This document shows, in pieces, positions 10,259 through 21,200 of a DNA stretch of 37,165 nucleotides. Every line of letters begins with the position of its first letter. The first letter of the stretch is position 1. The DNA is from Gamarada debralockiae (Eukaryota; Ascomycota; Leotiomycetes; Helotiales; Hyphodiscaceae): contig NXFV01000128.1 of NCBI GenBank assembly GCA_002803225.1, forward strand, positions 1 through 37,165, in the 5' to 3' direction. Made by a program: the position numbers and the translations under genes. The notes under the pieces were generated by a model that had not been told where the DNA came from, did not search any database, and saw only the letters and a list, made by a program, of their open reading frames with translations.

Positions 10259-10781
10259 AAAGGTGGGCTTAGTAGATTAAAAAGAGAGGTTATAGACTTA
10301 GCGGATTTTCTTTATAGTTTTTAGAGTTATAAGGAAGGGGAGGGTTTTATATCAGTTTTACTAATATTATCCTCATTTTATCTGCTTCTTTGCGGTTTTA
10401 TACTCCTATTGTATATTCTATGCGCTGCGTTGCGCCCTAGGTGCCGAGCCTGGGGGTTCGCGTAGGTTGCCGCTTTCGAATCTCGTGGTCGAAACGCTAG
10501 CCTTTTAGGATTTCGCCGTTTGTTTTAGGGATTTAGGAGTTTTCGCAAGCTTTTGACCTGCTAGCCTAAGCCCGGCCGCGAATGTGAAGCAGGATTAAAC
10601 TGCGTTTGCAGATTTGGGAAGCCATAATGGGCCACATAGTCCTTCAGAAGTCTAGCCTCTTCACGATGCATTTCAGTGATGTTGTTGTGGGTAAGATAGA
10701 GAGGGTATAAAAAGGGGGACACCTTCCCCAGTGTAGCAGGGGTAGCCAAGTTGTGGGAGCGTCGGTGGCCAGTGCGTTGCC
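10259..10781. other. Intergenic region with the TATA box of the regulator gene
   Basis: No gene is supported. A GC-rich patch near 10435-10520 contains words resembling a tRNA T-arm, but I could not fold a tRNA from it. A good TATA box (TATAAAAAG) lies at 10706-10714, 155 bp before the regulator's ATG. Confidence 0.5.
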
Positions 10782-10793
10782 CTCGGGCCCGAG
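10782..10793. promoter_or_regulatory. 12-bp palindrome CTCGGGCCCGAG before the regulator gene
   Basis: This perfect palindrome lies 76 bp upstream of the ATG of the Zn2Cys6 gene. The identical 12-mer, with the next two bases CT also shared, occurs at 17984-17995 in the divergent promoter of the ABC transporter and aldo-keto reductase. Its inverted CGG/CCG halves fit binding by a dimeric Zn2Cys6 protein, so autoregulation is a reasonable inference. It lies downstream of the TATA box at 10706, so the start of transcription needs mapping. Confidence 0.55.
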
Positions 10794-10868
10794 CTTCCAA
10801 TTTCGTCGCTTCGTACGGAAAAGACATCACGGTCGCCTGGCCCGAACGTTCGTGCGCCCTCAGCAGCC

Positions 10869-12989
10869 ATGACACCTTCAATCCAGAAACATTCCTGTGC
10901 CACTTGTGCGCGGCGCAAAGTCAAGTGCAACAAGTTGAGCCCGTGCTCGAATTGCTCCAGGAGTCAGAGCGAGTGCGTTTATCAAGCCCCGGCGCTGTCG
11001 CAGAGGCATAGGAAACGCCCGGCGGATGAGGATCTCCTCTCCAAAATCGGCGAATATGAGGACCTATTGCGCAAGAACAATGTCAAGTTTCAACCTCTGG
11101 ACAACTCATGGATACCTTCGCCTCTGGAGGAGAAGCTGGTCTCGAGACCTCAGAAAGCCCGTCCTGGCTCTTGCGCCTCACTTCAAGCCACGAGTGAAAC
11201 TGAATGGCCCCCCGAGGCACAAGGTTTAGAACAACAATCACAACCAGACCTCCCGGGTGCGCAGTCCGAAGCCGCATGCCTCTGGTCTGGACTACCCAAA
11301 GAAGTTTGTAGCCTAATTCCTTCCCACCAAGCCCTGGACCTCTGCTAAGAGACGTGAAAGCTGCGCGACTCTCCGATCGAGTTCAGGCGACCCGGAAAAG
11401 ATCTGGAAGATGAAGTGATAGAAACAAGTTCCAGCTCCGGCATCGTAACGTCTCTCCTGATCCCCGTCCGTCTCAGCGGGGCTCCACAGCCGCTGGAACT
11501 ACATCCTGAGCCGAAGCACATCTTCAAACTCTGGCAGGCCTTCGCAGAAAACGTCAATCCGCTTACCAAGGTCATTCACACTCCAACTCTTCAGCAGAGG
11601 ATACTGGAGATGTCTTGGAATCTGGAAACGGTCACGAGACCGTTGGAGGCCGTCATGTTTGGCATATATGCGCTGGCGATTACCTCTATGAAACCACCGG
11701 ACTGTGTTCAGACATTCGGGGAGACCAGACCAGTTCTGCTAAATCGATATCGTTCAGGAGCAGCACAGGCATTGATTGCGGCTGAGCTGCACTCAACGAG
11801 AGATCTAGAGGTCTTGCAGGCCTTTGTCTTGTTCCTGGTATGCCCAACTTCCTCCAGGCTTGCCAGAGACGAGTTCATAACGTTTAACCCTTCGCAGTTA
11901 CTTGATCCTCTATCGGAGCTCTCGGTGACAGTAGTCACCATAGCCACGCGCATCGGTCACAAAATGGGGCTGCACCGAACAGATGCTGATCCTCACATGC
12001 CCTTCTTCGAACAGGAGATGCGCCTACGGGTGTGGTGGCAGATCATGCGCCTGGACTCTCGCGCGCGCCGGAAGGCGCTGGGCCTAAAGTTGTCCATGGC
12101 TGACTACGGAGACGTGCGAATGCCCATGAATGTCAACGACGCGGAGTTGCATCCGCACATGGCAAACCGCCCCGCCCTCGAGCACCCCGGCGCGACGGAG
12201 ATGCTCTACTGCCTGATGAAGTACGAGGTGGCGTACAATGTCCGCTCGTCACTCACCGTTCCCGCCGCCACCACCACGACGAACCCATACGAGCTGGTTG
12301 CATCTACCAGTCCCGAGGACATGGCGAGGAAGAGGAAGGTGCTCACCGATCTGGAGCAAATCTACGAGGACAAGTATCTTTGCCACTGTGACCCAAGCAT
12401 CCCGCTGCACTACATCTCGGCCGCCGTGGCGCGACTCACGATCCATCGTGTGCGCTTCTGGTGCTACCACCCGCGGCACCAACCTGAGGGCGGTCGGCAC
12501 ATGTCGCAGGCGGACCAGGACGTTATGTTTGAGAGCAGCATCCGGCTGCTGCAGCTCGATTACGACGTGCGCGTGACGAACTTCGCGGCGCATCTACTCG
12601 ACAACCTGCTACCGCGGACGGAGGTCGAAGCGCTAGTGTACATAGTTAGCGAGCTGCGGCAGCGGGTGAGCGGTGATCTGGTACGCACGGCGTGGGCGCT
12701 CGTGGAGAGGATGTACAAGGAGTATCCGCAGTTACTGCAGGATGATGACAAGTTTTACACCGCGCTGGCGGACTTAACGCTCAAAGCGTGGGAGGCGCGC
12801 AGGCTGGAGGTGGAGGCGCATGGAGATGCCGTGCCAGAGTTTATTGGGGTGTTGCAGGGGATGAGGGGGAATGTAGGGCCGGAGGATGCCGTGATCGGGG
12901 GCATGGTACTGGATGAAGGTTTTCAGTTTGGATTGATACACGATAATTCTGTGGATTGGGTATCCTGGAATGAGCTTCTTCAGTTGTAA
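10869..12989 (+). CDS. Zn2Cys6 transcription factor with fungal-specific middle domain
   Basis: Exon 1 (10869-11303) holds the zinc cluster: Cys10, 13, 20, 26, 29 and 36 in the pattern CX2CX6CX5CX2CX6C, with the basic stretch ARRKVKC. A short linker with a heptad-like part (EDLLSKIGEYEDLLRKNN) may allow dimerisation. A 57-nt intron (11304-11360, donor GTTTGT) joins LWSGLPKE to LRDSPIEFRR. Exon 2 contains the fungal-specific domain, with WWQIMRLDSRAR, MNVNDAELHPHM and GATEMLYCLMKYE. The product is 687 residues, or 667 if a further in-frame 60-nt stretch (11838-11897) is also an intron. The gene converges with the ABC transporter gene, 229 bp away. A palindrome shared with that gene's promoter suggests it controls the neighbouring exporter and reductase. 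No lesion is visible. Confidence 0.92.
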
Positions 12990-13218
12990 AGCGGGAGAAG
13001 GAATGATGCTGCTGGATCCAGCCTGATTTGACTGCCCCTGAGTAAAACAAACGTCCCAGAAATCAGGTCCATAGAATTTAAATGTGAACTCATCATCACC
13101 GAAAGGAAAAGGGATCCGGACATATAGTACAAAGGGGCGATTTTTAATTTGAAGCAGACGTCTTTTGGTTGGCTCTATGCTCTGATTCTAGATTACGTCA
13201 AGTCCTAGCAATGCAAAC
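12990..13218. terminator. Convergent 3' region between the regulator and the ABC transporter
   Basis: The two genes end tail to tail here, so both polyadenylation sites should lie in these 229 bp. No single signal stands out. Confidence 0.35.
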
Positions 13219-16200
13219 TTAAATCTTTACCACCCTCTCCTTATGAGCCAGTTCTATCTCCTCCCTTGTAATCTGACTCTGCTCACACATGGCCCGAAAT
13301 TTTCCAGCGCCATCATAAAGTTCAAGCGGCGTACCCAGCTCAGCAACACGGCCGTTGTCGATTACACAAACGCGGTCATACCCCATGATTGTCTTGAGTC
13401 GATGTGCGATGCACAACACCGTCCTACCCTTGAACCCCTCCGCCATCGCCTCCTGTACCTTAAGGTCACTCTCAAAGTCGATCGAGCTGGTGGCTTCATC
13501 ACAAACAATGATACGCGAGTCGCGGACTAATGCTCTGGCCAGACCTATGAGCTGGCGCTGTCCGAGGGAGAAGTTCGCGCCATCTGTTTCGACGACGGTC
13601 TCCAGTGTGATCCGGCTGTTTAGGCTTTCTTTACCGTCCTGGTTTACCACTTTCACAACTTCCCCATCATCCACGAGATGAGCCCGCCGTAAAGACGCCC
13701 ATAGATCCAAGTCACTGTGCTGGCCGAACGGATCGAGATTCGTACGCACAGTGCCGCGGAACAACGTCGGATCCTGGGGTATGATGGACAGGCGACTGCG
13801 CAGGTCCTTTAGCCCGATGGAACTAATATCAACGTCGTCGATGACGATCGAGCCGCTCGCCAGCTCTACCATCCGGAACAGTGCGACCATGATGCTGGAT
13901 TTGCCGGCGCCGGTGCGTCCCACAATCCCGAGCCGTTCCCCTGCTAGGACATCGATGCTCAAGCTGTGAAGTACCATGGGCAAACCTTCTCGGTACCGCA
14001 TCTCCACGTTTCTGAAGCTGATATGGCCGTGCTCCGGCCAGCTGGCAGGCAAATTAAATCCGATTGTCTGCGCAGGTGCCTCTTCTGCTACTGAAGTGGT
14101 GTAATAATGCACCCGTTCAACGGCGTTCATATTGTTCTGCGCATCGGCCACCTGCCGCACCGCAAGGAGCAACGTCTGCGTGATGGAGACGAGGTATGAC
14201 AAAACCAGCCCGCTGATACTCGGCGAGACGGAGAACTGGTTTGTGACGACAAGCATCCCCGTCACGACCAGAAACACGACGCCAATGACGTCGAGCCGGA
14301 CGCCCAGCCATCTCTGGTTAGCAAACGTGAGATAATACGCTGAGTCCATATCGTCGATGGCGTCGGTGAGCCTCTTCGAGAAGGCCTTCTGCATGCCGTA
14401 CGCTCGGATGGTCGACGTGCCGACGATGGCCTCGTTGAACTGCGAGAACACCGCGCTGCGGAACACAGATTCGTGTCGCTTGATTTCCAGCGCAGACGAG
14501 CGATAGTATGCTGCGGATACGAAGTAGAAGATGCAGAGTGGGACTAGGGCGACGGCAAAGTAGTAGTAGTATGCTATGGTGAGGATAATAATAGATATTA
14601 GCATTGATACGGTCGTGCTAGCTGATCGCATAGATTCGGTGAGGTTGTTGTCCATCACGTCGATGTCCTTGGAAAAGCGGTTCATAATCCGGCCGAGAGG
14701 GGTAGTGTCGAAGAAAGAGATGGGCGCTCGCAGGATACGTTGAACAGCGCGGTGAAGCATATTCTTGCTAGCCTCGGTCCCGAAGATTGTGAAGCCCAGA
14801 GCAGCGAGTAAGAGGAAGAGTCCCTGGGATACCCCAAGCGCGCTGTAGACTCCGATCTACAACATGTTAACGTGGCGGTTCCCACAAAAGAGGCTGATAC
14901 TCACATAGACCCCGGTCGAGAATCCAAATTGATTGTCAGACCACCAAGCCAGCCAGAGGTTCGTCATGATATTGCCGCCCTGAGCAACAAGCAGGATGAG
15001 GAGAACAAACGGCGGGATGAGGAGAGACCCGGTGGATCTCCAGTAGTCGACATATACGGCCTTCGAGATGCCGTTTATCTGGTGATCCTCCTCTCGTATC
15101 AAGGCTTCCTGGGCCTTTTGGCTCGACTTTGGCTTCGTAGAAGCCATTTCAGTCTCCTCAAGCAGCTCATCCTCCCTCTCCTTGGTAGTAACGCTCATCA
15201 TCATTTGTTGAAATGTCGTATTACCGGCCATTAGATTCTCGAATGTGTCGCACGCTATAGCTCTCCCTTTATCCATGATGACAATCCTGTCGCAACGGGG
15301 GAGAACATGGAGCTGATGGGTCACAAGCATCCGGCACTTGTCCTTCAGGAGGCCACAAATTGCATGTTCCATTATATGAGAACCAACATGGGCATCAACA
15401 GCTCCCAGTGGATCGTCGAGAAGAACAACATCAGCACCGGAGTAAATGGCCCTAGCCAGGCTGACGCGTTGCTTCTGTCCTCCCGACAAGTTGATGCCAC
15501 GCTCGCCAATCTCGGTGAAACTGCCGTGTGGAAGGATCTGGAGGTCGTAGTCCAGGGAGCATGCTTTGACGACACGGTCGTACTCCTCCTCCACAAACCC
15601 ATGGCCGAAGGTAATGTTGTCCCGGATAGTGGCATTCTGGATCCAGGCAACCTGCAGAATCTCGGAGTCAGTACTGCCTGATCAAGGAGAATTTTGGAGT
15701 TGTGGCAATGTCTCATGAGCGGTTTGCTCTCAACTCCCAAGACATATCTAGAGAGTTAAATACTCATGAGACAATTGAAGTAGGAAAAGATGCTCCGAGA
15801 ATTAGAGGTACAACCTGGGCGCAGAAGGCGCGTTTGCCTCTGGCTTGTGAAGTGCCGGAGGTTCGGCGCATATCACCCGCAATGGCAGAGAGCAGAGAGG
15901 TTTTGCCAGAGCCGATGCTTCCAATGATTGCGATTAGCTCGGAGGGGTAAACTTGAAGGTTGATGTTGTTGAGGGTGAACGGCGGCCGTTGCATCTCCAG
16001 CTCATCCTTCGAGGCCGCAGGTGTCTTCCCGACCTCGATATTTGTTCCCTTTGTTTCTTCCTGCGCAGCCGTCTTGCCAGACAAATTTGTTTCCTTCTCC
16101 TTGGCCTTCTCTCCTCTGGACTTCGCCGATGGAGAATTACCCTTGCTGAGACGCTCATTGGAATTGGGAGGCGTAGTTTTCTCCCACGTGAACGAAGCAT

Positions 16201-17696
16201 CTAGTAGATTCAGGGCAAGGCCGTCCATGCACTCGACGTCCGTCTCCATCGAATCCTCGGCCAGGAAGAATTGCTCAATGCGTGTCAGAGACTGCAGCGC
16301 ATCAGAAACCAAACCGACAACCATGGGAAACATGATCAAGGGTAGCCGCAGCTGGTTGAACAGGGCTAACGAGGAGAAAGTCGAGGCCGGCTCGAGCGCA
16401 TGGTTCGTTAGCGAGGAGGTGATGAACGTGAGCATAGATGAGAAGATGGGGATCACGCTGCCCATAGCAATGGCTGTGTTGCGATGGCTTAGAAGGTAGC
16501 GGATCCCACGGATCTCCCGTCGTCGAACTGCGCCCAGCCGCGCGAGGAAGTCGGCTTCCCAGGCGTAGTACTTTACGAAGCGGATGGCCTGGAGCATCTC
16601 CTGCATCATGGTGACGCGCTCGTCGGTGTCTCTGTTGATCTTCTCGCGACGTTTGAGCATGGACCGTACGATGTACGCCATGAGAGGGGTGGCGGTGAAG
16701 AAGAGAGCGAGCCCGACCAGGGCGCTGTATGAAAGATTGACGAGGAGGAGGATGATGGTCACGACCAGCGAGAGCGGTGCGGCCCAGACCATATGGAACC
16801 AGCCACTGGCCTGGTCGATCCGCGAGGTATCGACGGACATGAGGTTGACGATTCGGCCGTTGCCCCAGGCCTCGGGGCCTTTCTCTTTGGTGGTTTCGCC
16901 AGATTTCTCGGCCAGCTGCTGCCGGAAGAATTTCTTCTCCTCCTCGCTCCCGATTCTCACCCCAGATGGTAGGGTTTCAACTTCTCCACCGGCCTTTGCG
17001 CGTCCGGAGATGGTCATTGCCTTGTCGAAGATCATCGATATCAACGCCGACCGCACCTGCCCACCAACGAGCATACCGCGGTAGAAGAAGTGGTTATATC
17101 CCATGCTACCAAAAATCTGCATGATCGTGATGCTCAGGACGAGGCCGACACCCTTGCCAATCGCCGGTCCCGGGATTCCCAACAATCGAGCCTCATAGTC
17201 CTGCACGGCATAGGCGATGATGTATTTGACCACGAAGGGGACGAGCACTTGGATTATGCTAGTGGCGAATGCGGCCAGGCCACCGATCATCATATCCGTC
17301 TTGAATGTTTGCAAGAGTGCCCTCGCAAGTGGCCGCTTGGCACCATTCCTGTGGCTGTCTTGAAAGTTGGCGTTCAATTTTGCTGCTAAATCGTGCGTGC
17401 GGCGGTTAGGATTGATGAGCCATATGTCATTAACCTCCAGCGGGCGTCGATAACCGGTCTGAGAAAAGCTTAATGTAAGCTTCATCTTCTTGAACGAATC
17501 GAGATACGGCTGGACTTACAGCCAAGATTGGAGACATCCACGAGAATGTTAGAAGACTGAAGAAGCCAGCGTGGTACTCTGGGATTGGCTGTCGATTCTC
17601 CGGGATCGAAGGTTTGCTGTATCTTCCTAGCCAGTTGAATCTGGCCAGGATTCGTCTCCAGTTCGAACCATTCTCGCCTTTCTTCTCCTCTTCCAT
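13219..17696 (-). CDS. ABCC-type (MRP/Yor1-like) ABC transporter, 1401 residues, four exons
   Basis: Exons are 17696-17520, 17458-15815, 15651-14905 and 14856-13219. Introns are 61 nt (GTAAGT donor), 163 nt and 48 nt (GTGAGT donor), all phase 0. The order is membrane domain 1, NBD1, membrane domain 2, NBD2, with no N-terminal TMD0, as in Yor1. NBD1 has Walker A GSIGSGKT (about 572), signature LSGGQ (662) and Walker B VVLLDD (682), with Asp at the usual catalytic Glu, as is common in NBD1 of this family. NBD2 has GRTGAGKS (1169), signature FSLGQ (1285) and IIVCDE (1305) with the catalytic Glu. This should be a plasma- or vacuolar-membrane exporter of organic anions, conjugates or toxic compounds; the substrate is unknown. 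It diverges from the aldo-keto reductase over a 483-bp promoter. No lesion is visible. Confidence 0.95.
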
Positions 17697-17864
17697 ATTA
17701 CTGGATGACTGGTTGTACTAGTGTAGCTGGCTCGTGGAGAGAGAAGTGATCTTTCCACAGCTGTACTTTTGCCCAAGGCAGGATTGAATTCGCTAGCTGG
17801 GTCTGTACTCTAGAAGGGATGGAAGAAAGTGTAGAAGCGCGGCAGGTGCACCCAAATACAAATA

Positions 17865-17872
17865 GATTTATA
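17865..17872 (-). promoter_or_regulatory. Probable TATA box of the ABC transporter gene
   Basis: Read on the minus strand this is TATAAATC, 169 bp upstream of the transporter ATG. It is assigned from sequence and position only. Confidence 0.5.
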
Positions 17873-17983
17873 GAGACGATACCATTGCAAGTGGAACCAG
17901 CCTCGGCGGAGCGCAGAGTGAAGTTTCCTCCATATGCCGGCGTCGGGAGACACATTTCGGTCTCGACGAGTCGAATTGGGAGT

Positions 17984-17995
17984 CTCGGGCCCGAG
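17984..17995. promoter_or_regulatory. 12-bp palindrome CTCGGGCCCGAG in the divergent ABC/AKR promoter
   Basis: This is identical to the palindrome upstream of the Zn2Cys6 gene (10782-10793). It lies between the two outward-facing TATA boxes, about 112 bp from the transporter's and 63 bp from the reductase's, where an upstream activating site is expected. I did not see a third copy in the window. Confidence 0.6.
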
Positions 17996-18057
17996 CTCCG
18001 GACCCCACGGTTTTTGGCTGCCCGGCAGTGCGAAGGTACGACTCACTCGCCCCCGGG

Positions 18058-18064
18058 TATAAAA
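18058..18064 (+). promoter_or_regulatory. TATA box of the aldo-keto reductase gene
   Basis: TATAAAA follows a GC-rich stretch and lies about 90-120 bp before the candidate start codons. A CA-rich leader follows, so the promoter looks undamaged although the gene is broken. Confidence 0.65.
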
Positions 18065-18535
18065 GCCGTGCTCCCTCCACTCTAAGTTTCAGTATCTAAA
18101 CAAGCCCTCTTCAGCATTCACCCTTCCCAACAACAAAGCAACCCCGCACCATGTCGTCGAGGCCAAGGGTCTTCCTGAGATGGAATACAGGTGCCTTGGC
18201 CGCTCCGGGCTGAAGGTCTCGGCCATCTCCCTGGGTGGCTGGCTCACATACGGCGGCTATGTCAACCGAGGTCAGTCTCCAATTGGCCTCCCCAGCTCGT
18301 TTGGCAAGGCATTGACACGGACCTAACACAGAGGGCACCTTTGCTTGCATGGAGGCGGCGTACGACGTGGGCTGTAATTTCTACGATTGCGCTGAGAGTT
18401 ATGCCAATGGTGAGAGCGAGAAGGTCATGGGCGAGGCCATCAAGGAGTATGATTGGAAGCGCAACGATCTTGTCATCTCTATCAAGGTAAGCGTCCATGC
18501 TGTCCGCATCTCGTACACCCCACTCAGTTCTGCTC

Positions 18536-19402
18536 TGGTCCGACGAATTCGGAATACGATAATTTTCAAAATATTTTTATGATTTTTTCCATAAACAGCG
18601 ATATATCGTAGTATCGATGGGTTATTATAATATCGTCGATATTTGTGATATTTAGAGGTTGAATTCGATGGCAAGGATGTGTCTTAAAACTAAGGGCTAT
18701 GAATAGTAACAATAACCAGGGGCTGGGAGTCGGGTTCATGACACATTAAATGCTTGGATTCCCTTTACACGTTCCGAACTATCCGGATTACCAAACAGAA
18801 GCGGGAATAGCCTCAAAACCATATAAAACGAGACATTTCGTCTACGGTTTGATTCCCCGGATCTGTGCAGTCCTGTTATAAGATGAAGTCCGCATCCTCT
18901 TGATTTCGCTCCTAATGAATTTTTACCCCTTCCACGTTCTTATCACTCTTTCTAGATCTTTAAATGGCTCCATCTGTCGAATTAGACGATATTGTGAGGC
19001 AAAACCATATATCTATTAATATCTAAGGAGGGAGAATCGTGGGGTTGCCAAAACCCGACAGATATGTAAATAAACCATCACTATAGCAACGACAAGAGTA
19101 TAGGTTTCATCTGATACTGTCTCACTGTATAAATGCCTTAATTCTCTTCGAAAGGTCGGAAATCCCGAAATCCCCTTTTTATGCGATATGACGGTGTAAG
19201 ATTCTGGGCTATAAAAGATGCATTTTCGCGTACAACCCAGCTAGATATTTGGATCTGGGCAGTCTCTGTCTTTCTCTAGCCCTATAATATATGTTATAGC
19301 TAGCGTCGAATCGAACTTAAAAACATTGTACTATGATATCGGTGGCGATTTCAGAATATTATCGATATGGCAAAATCAAAATATTTCGAACTCGTCGGAC
19401 CA
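18536..19402. mobile_element. 867-bp inverted-repeat element inserted in the AKR intron
   Basis: The ends are TGGTCCGACGAATTCGGAAT and, as complement, TGGTCCGACGAGTTCGAAAT: about 20 bp of near-perfect inverted repeat. GCTC flanks both sides (18532-18535 and 19403-19406). Removing the element and one GCTC leaves a normal 53-nt intron, which confirms both boundaries. The inside is AT-rich with no open gene and contains a solo LTR of family A (18975-19116). TG..CA ends with a 4-bp duplication recall an LTR, but the long inverted ends point to a DNA transposon. The class is unresolved. Confidence 0.82.
18975..19116 (+). mobile_element. Solo LTR, family A copy 2, nested in the AKR-intron element
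   Basis: It starts TGTCGAATTAGACGATATTG and ends CATCTGATA, where copies 1 and 3 read CTGACA, a C-to-T change. Flanks are CCATC and CTGTC, which match only if two transitions occurred after insertion. It is clearly related to 7788-7928. Confidence 0.7.
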
Positions 19403-19704
19403 GCTCCCAGATCTATTGGGGCGGGAGCTTCTGTAACAACCACGCTAACAACGTCAGCAAGCACATCACTAAAGACCTTAACATAGCACTAGAGCCCACC
19501 ACTAAGAGGCTAAGCGTGCTGGCACCGGCCTGGGTGCTCAAGAATCCCAATGTCAGCTTAGCCATTATGGGCTCCAGCAAACCCAAACAGGTGTATGAGA
19601 ACGTCAAGGCCATCGAGACGTACAAGAAGCTCACGCCCGATATCATGGACGAGATCGATACGATTCTCAACAACAAGCCGCCAGCCATCGTGGATAGGTT
19701 CTAG

Positions 19705-20225
19705 ATAGAGCCTGTGTGTTGATGCGAGGAGGGGGAGCTAGTATGAATAAAACTTGAGAGGGAACATACAGTGTGGAGACATTGTAACTACTATGTAGAG
19801 TTCTAGGCTTGTTCGATTCAAAATCAAGCATGCCTTTAGTTCTTGACTCTCTCATCTGGAATTTTCTGATAGAAAATGCCTGCCTTTAGCTCGTGGGCTG
19901 ACATTGTTGGCAGGTCTAGAAGGTACGGTGATATCTATGGTGTAACAAGCCTAGGTTCAGGTATTAGGAGACCCTGAAGGAAGGCATTGAAGAAATAATC
20001 CTGAAGGAACAGGAATACGACCGTAAGAACGGAACAGTGGTAAAATCGGTCCGTAAACTGTCCGTAAGCGGACCGTGAGCCAGACTGTTTGATGTACTAT
20101 ATATTTAAGGTCAGATCTTCGTAGAGCGAGTAAGATTTTTGAATTGAAGCTTCTGAACCCCTATTTTTTTTGAACTAGCGATATATGTGCCACAGTATCA
20201 GGGTACTCATAACCACAGGTAGAAC
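19705..20225. other. Intergenic; possible leader or LTR of the following relic
   Basis: No gene is supported. At 20010-20080 related short words (CCGTAAG, GGTCCGTAAAC, CCGTAAGCGGACCGTGAG) repeat and can pair with each other. A T-run at 20165 precedes the decayed coding region. Confidence 0.35.
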
Positions 20226-21200
20226 AATGGCAGGCTGCGTACGGCCGATACTACAGTGGCGAGAGTAGGGAAGAGGTCGACGACTCGATCGCGCTCGACG
20301 CGTTCCTAGATTTACTGACGCGTCTACGGACTGTCTTTTTACAGGTGCACTAGCCTCTTTACTGCAAGAGTATATATATATAGAGAGAGAGAGAAAATAA
20401 TTTGGTCGTAGGCAGTACTTTGGATTAAGCTATTCCCGAATCGCGCGATCTTCTCCCGACCCCCTTATTCTCTTCAGCTGAATAGAGACTATGAGAGAAA
20501 GAGGCCTCTGCCTTGCTATCTACCTTAGCTGAAGAGAAACCCCGTCTTGTCCCTATTGTCAAGGCGATTCCCACAGTCTACTCGCCTTGGACGAGATGAA
20601 GCTCGTTGTCAGCAAGGCGTTACTATCCAGGCTATGCTAGACGCGGAGATCCTTCAGGAGCTATGATATCTACGGATCTCCTTTGATGGCTTTAATAGAG
20701 GCACGTGGAACCTCACGTTCCCCCCAGGAAAGTCTCGACTGCACCCTAGAGGCTATGTCCCGCCGAGCCGATATGGCGATGCTCAGGCTAAATTTTCAAC
20801 GCTAACCCTTGCGCCAAGGTCTCTCTCCCCACGTCCCTTCCCCTCCCCTGGCCCTACACTAAGGCAGTGAACCTATACTGATGTACTACTGCTGCAGTCT
20901 GCTCTTCAACAGCTCGAGCAAGAGTCAGAGCGATCTCCGGAGCACTCAATGTCGCGAAAGATACGCACCTTGACTAAACTCTGGCAGGAATAGACACTAG
21001 GCACTCCCCCTTTCTGTCTATTGAGGAGCTCAGTTAGAGGTTCAGTTCTAGATGGCGCGCAGGGAGGCAGAAGGAGCTCCAGTGCTACTCGTACCGTAAG
21101 GTTCTGATTGATGAGATTAAGAAGAAAGTCTCAATAGGCACTGCGGAGGAGCTTGCCACAATAGTGCGAGAGCGGGAAGGTAGTCCCTTGACCACATGAT
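20226..21200 (+). pseudogene. Decayed GCR1/Crypton-like coding relic
   Basis: Two pieces of plus-strand coding sequence are readable. One, around 20228-20370, gives EEVDDSIALDAFLDLLTRL then RTVFLQ and, one frame over, ALASLLQE. The other, around 20965-21190, gives LWQE, then SIEEL, RFSSRWRAGRQKELQCYSYR and KKVSIGTAEELATIV. The RWRAGRQxELQxYS stretch resembles the GCR1_C-type DNA-binding domain of fungal Crypton-associated and Ndc10-like proteins, from memory of the family. Stops and at least two frameshifts interrupt it. I could not identify a recombinase domain. Confidence 0.45.

Larger units (their letters stand above)
18180..19704 (+). pseudogene. Aldo-keto reductase (K+-channel beta-subunit type), internally deleted, transposon in intron 2
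   Basis: Exons are 18180-18270, 18332-18486 and 19411-19704. Exon 1 gives MEYRCLGRSGLKVSAISLGG; exon 2 gives FYDCAESYANGESEKVMG and ends at a Lys; exon 3 starts IYWGGSFCNNHANNVSKHI. The joined frame stays open for 179 residues, about half the family's usual 340 or so. D49, Y54 and K82 of the catalytic tetrad are present, but the centre of the barrel, with the catalytic His, is deleted between SKHI and KRLSVLAPAWVLKNPNVS. The C-terminal cofactor region GSSKPKQVYENV remains. A better-context ATG at 18151 is out of frame by one base; loss of one base after it would explain this. An 867-bp element sits in intron 2, next to its 3' splice site. An active enzyme is unlikely. Confidence 0.88.

Noticed and set aside
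10435..10520. Possible tRNA (words like TTCGAATCTCG)
   Set aside because: I could not form an acceptor stem or anticodon arm with consistent spacing.
12249..12593. 114-codon minus-strand open frame inside the transcription factor
   Set aside because: It is a shadow of the real coding strand, with Arg/Val-rich composition and no start context.
15934..16200. Arg-rich open frames opposite and within the ABC transporter
   Set aside because: The region encodes the linker before NBD1 of the transporter; the other frames are antisense or shifted shadows.
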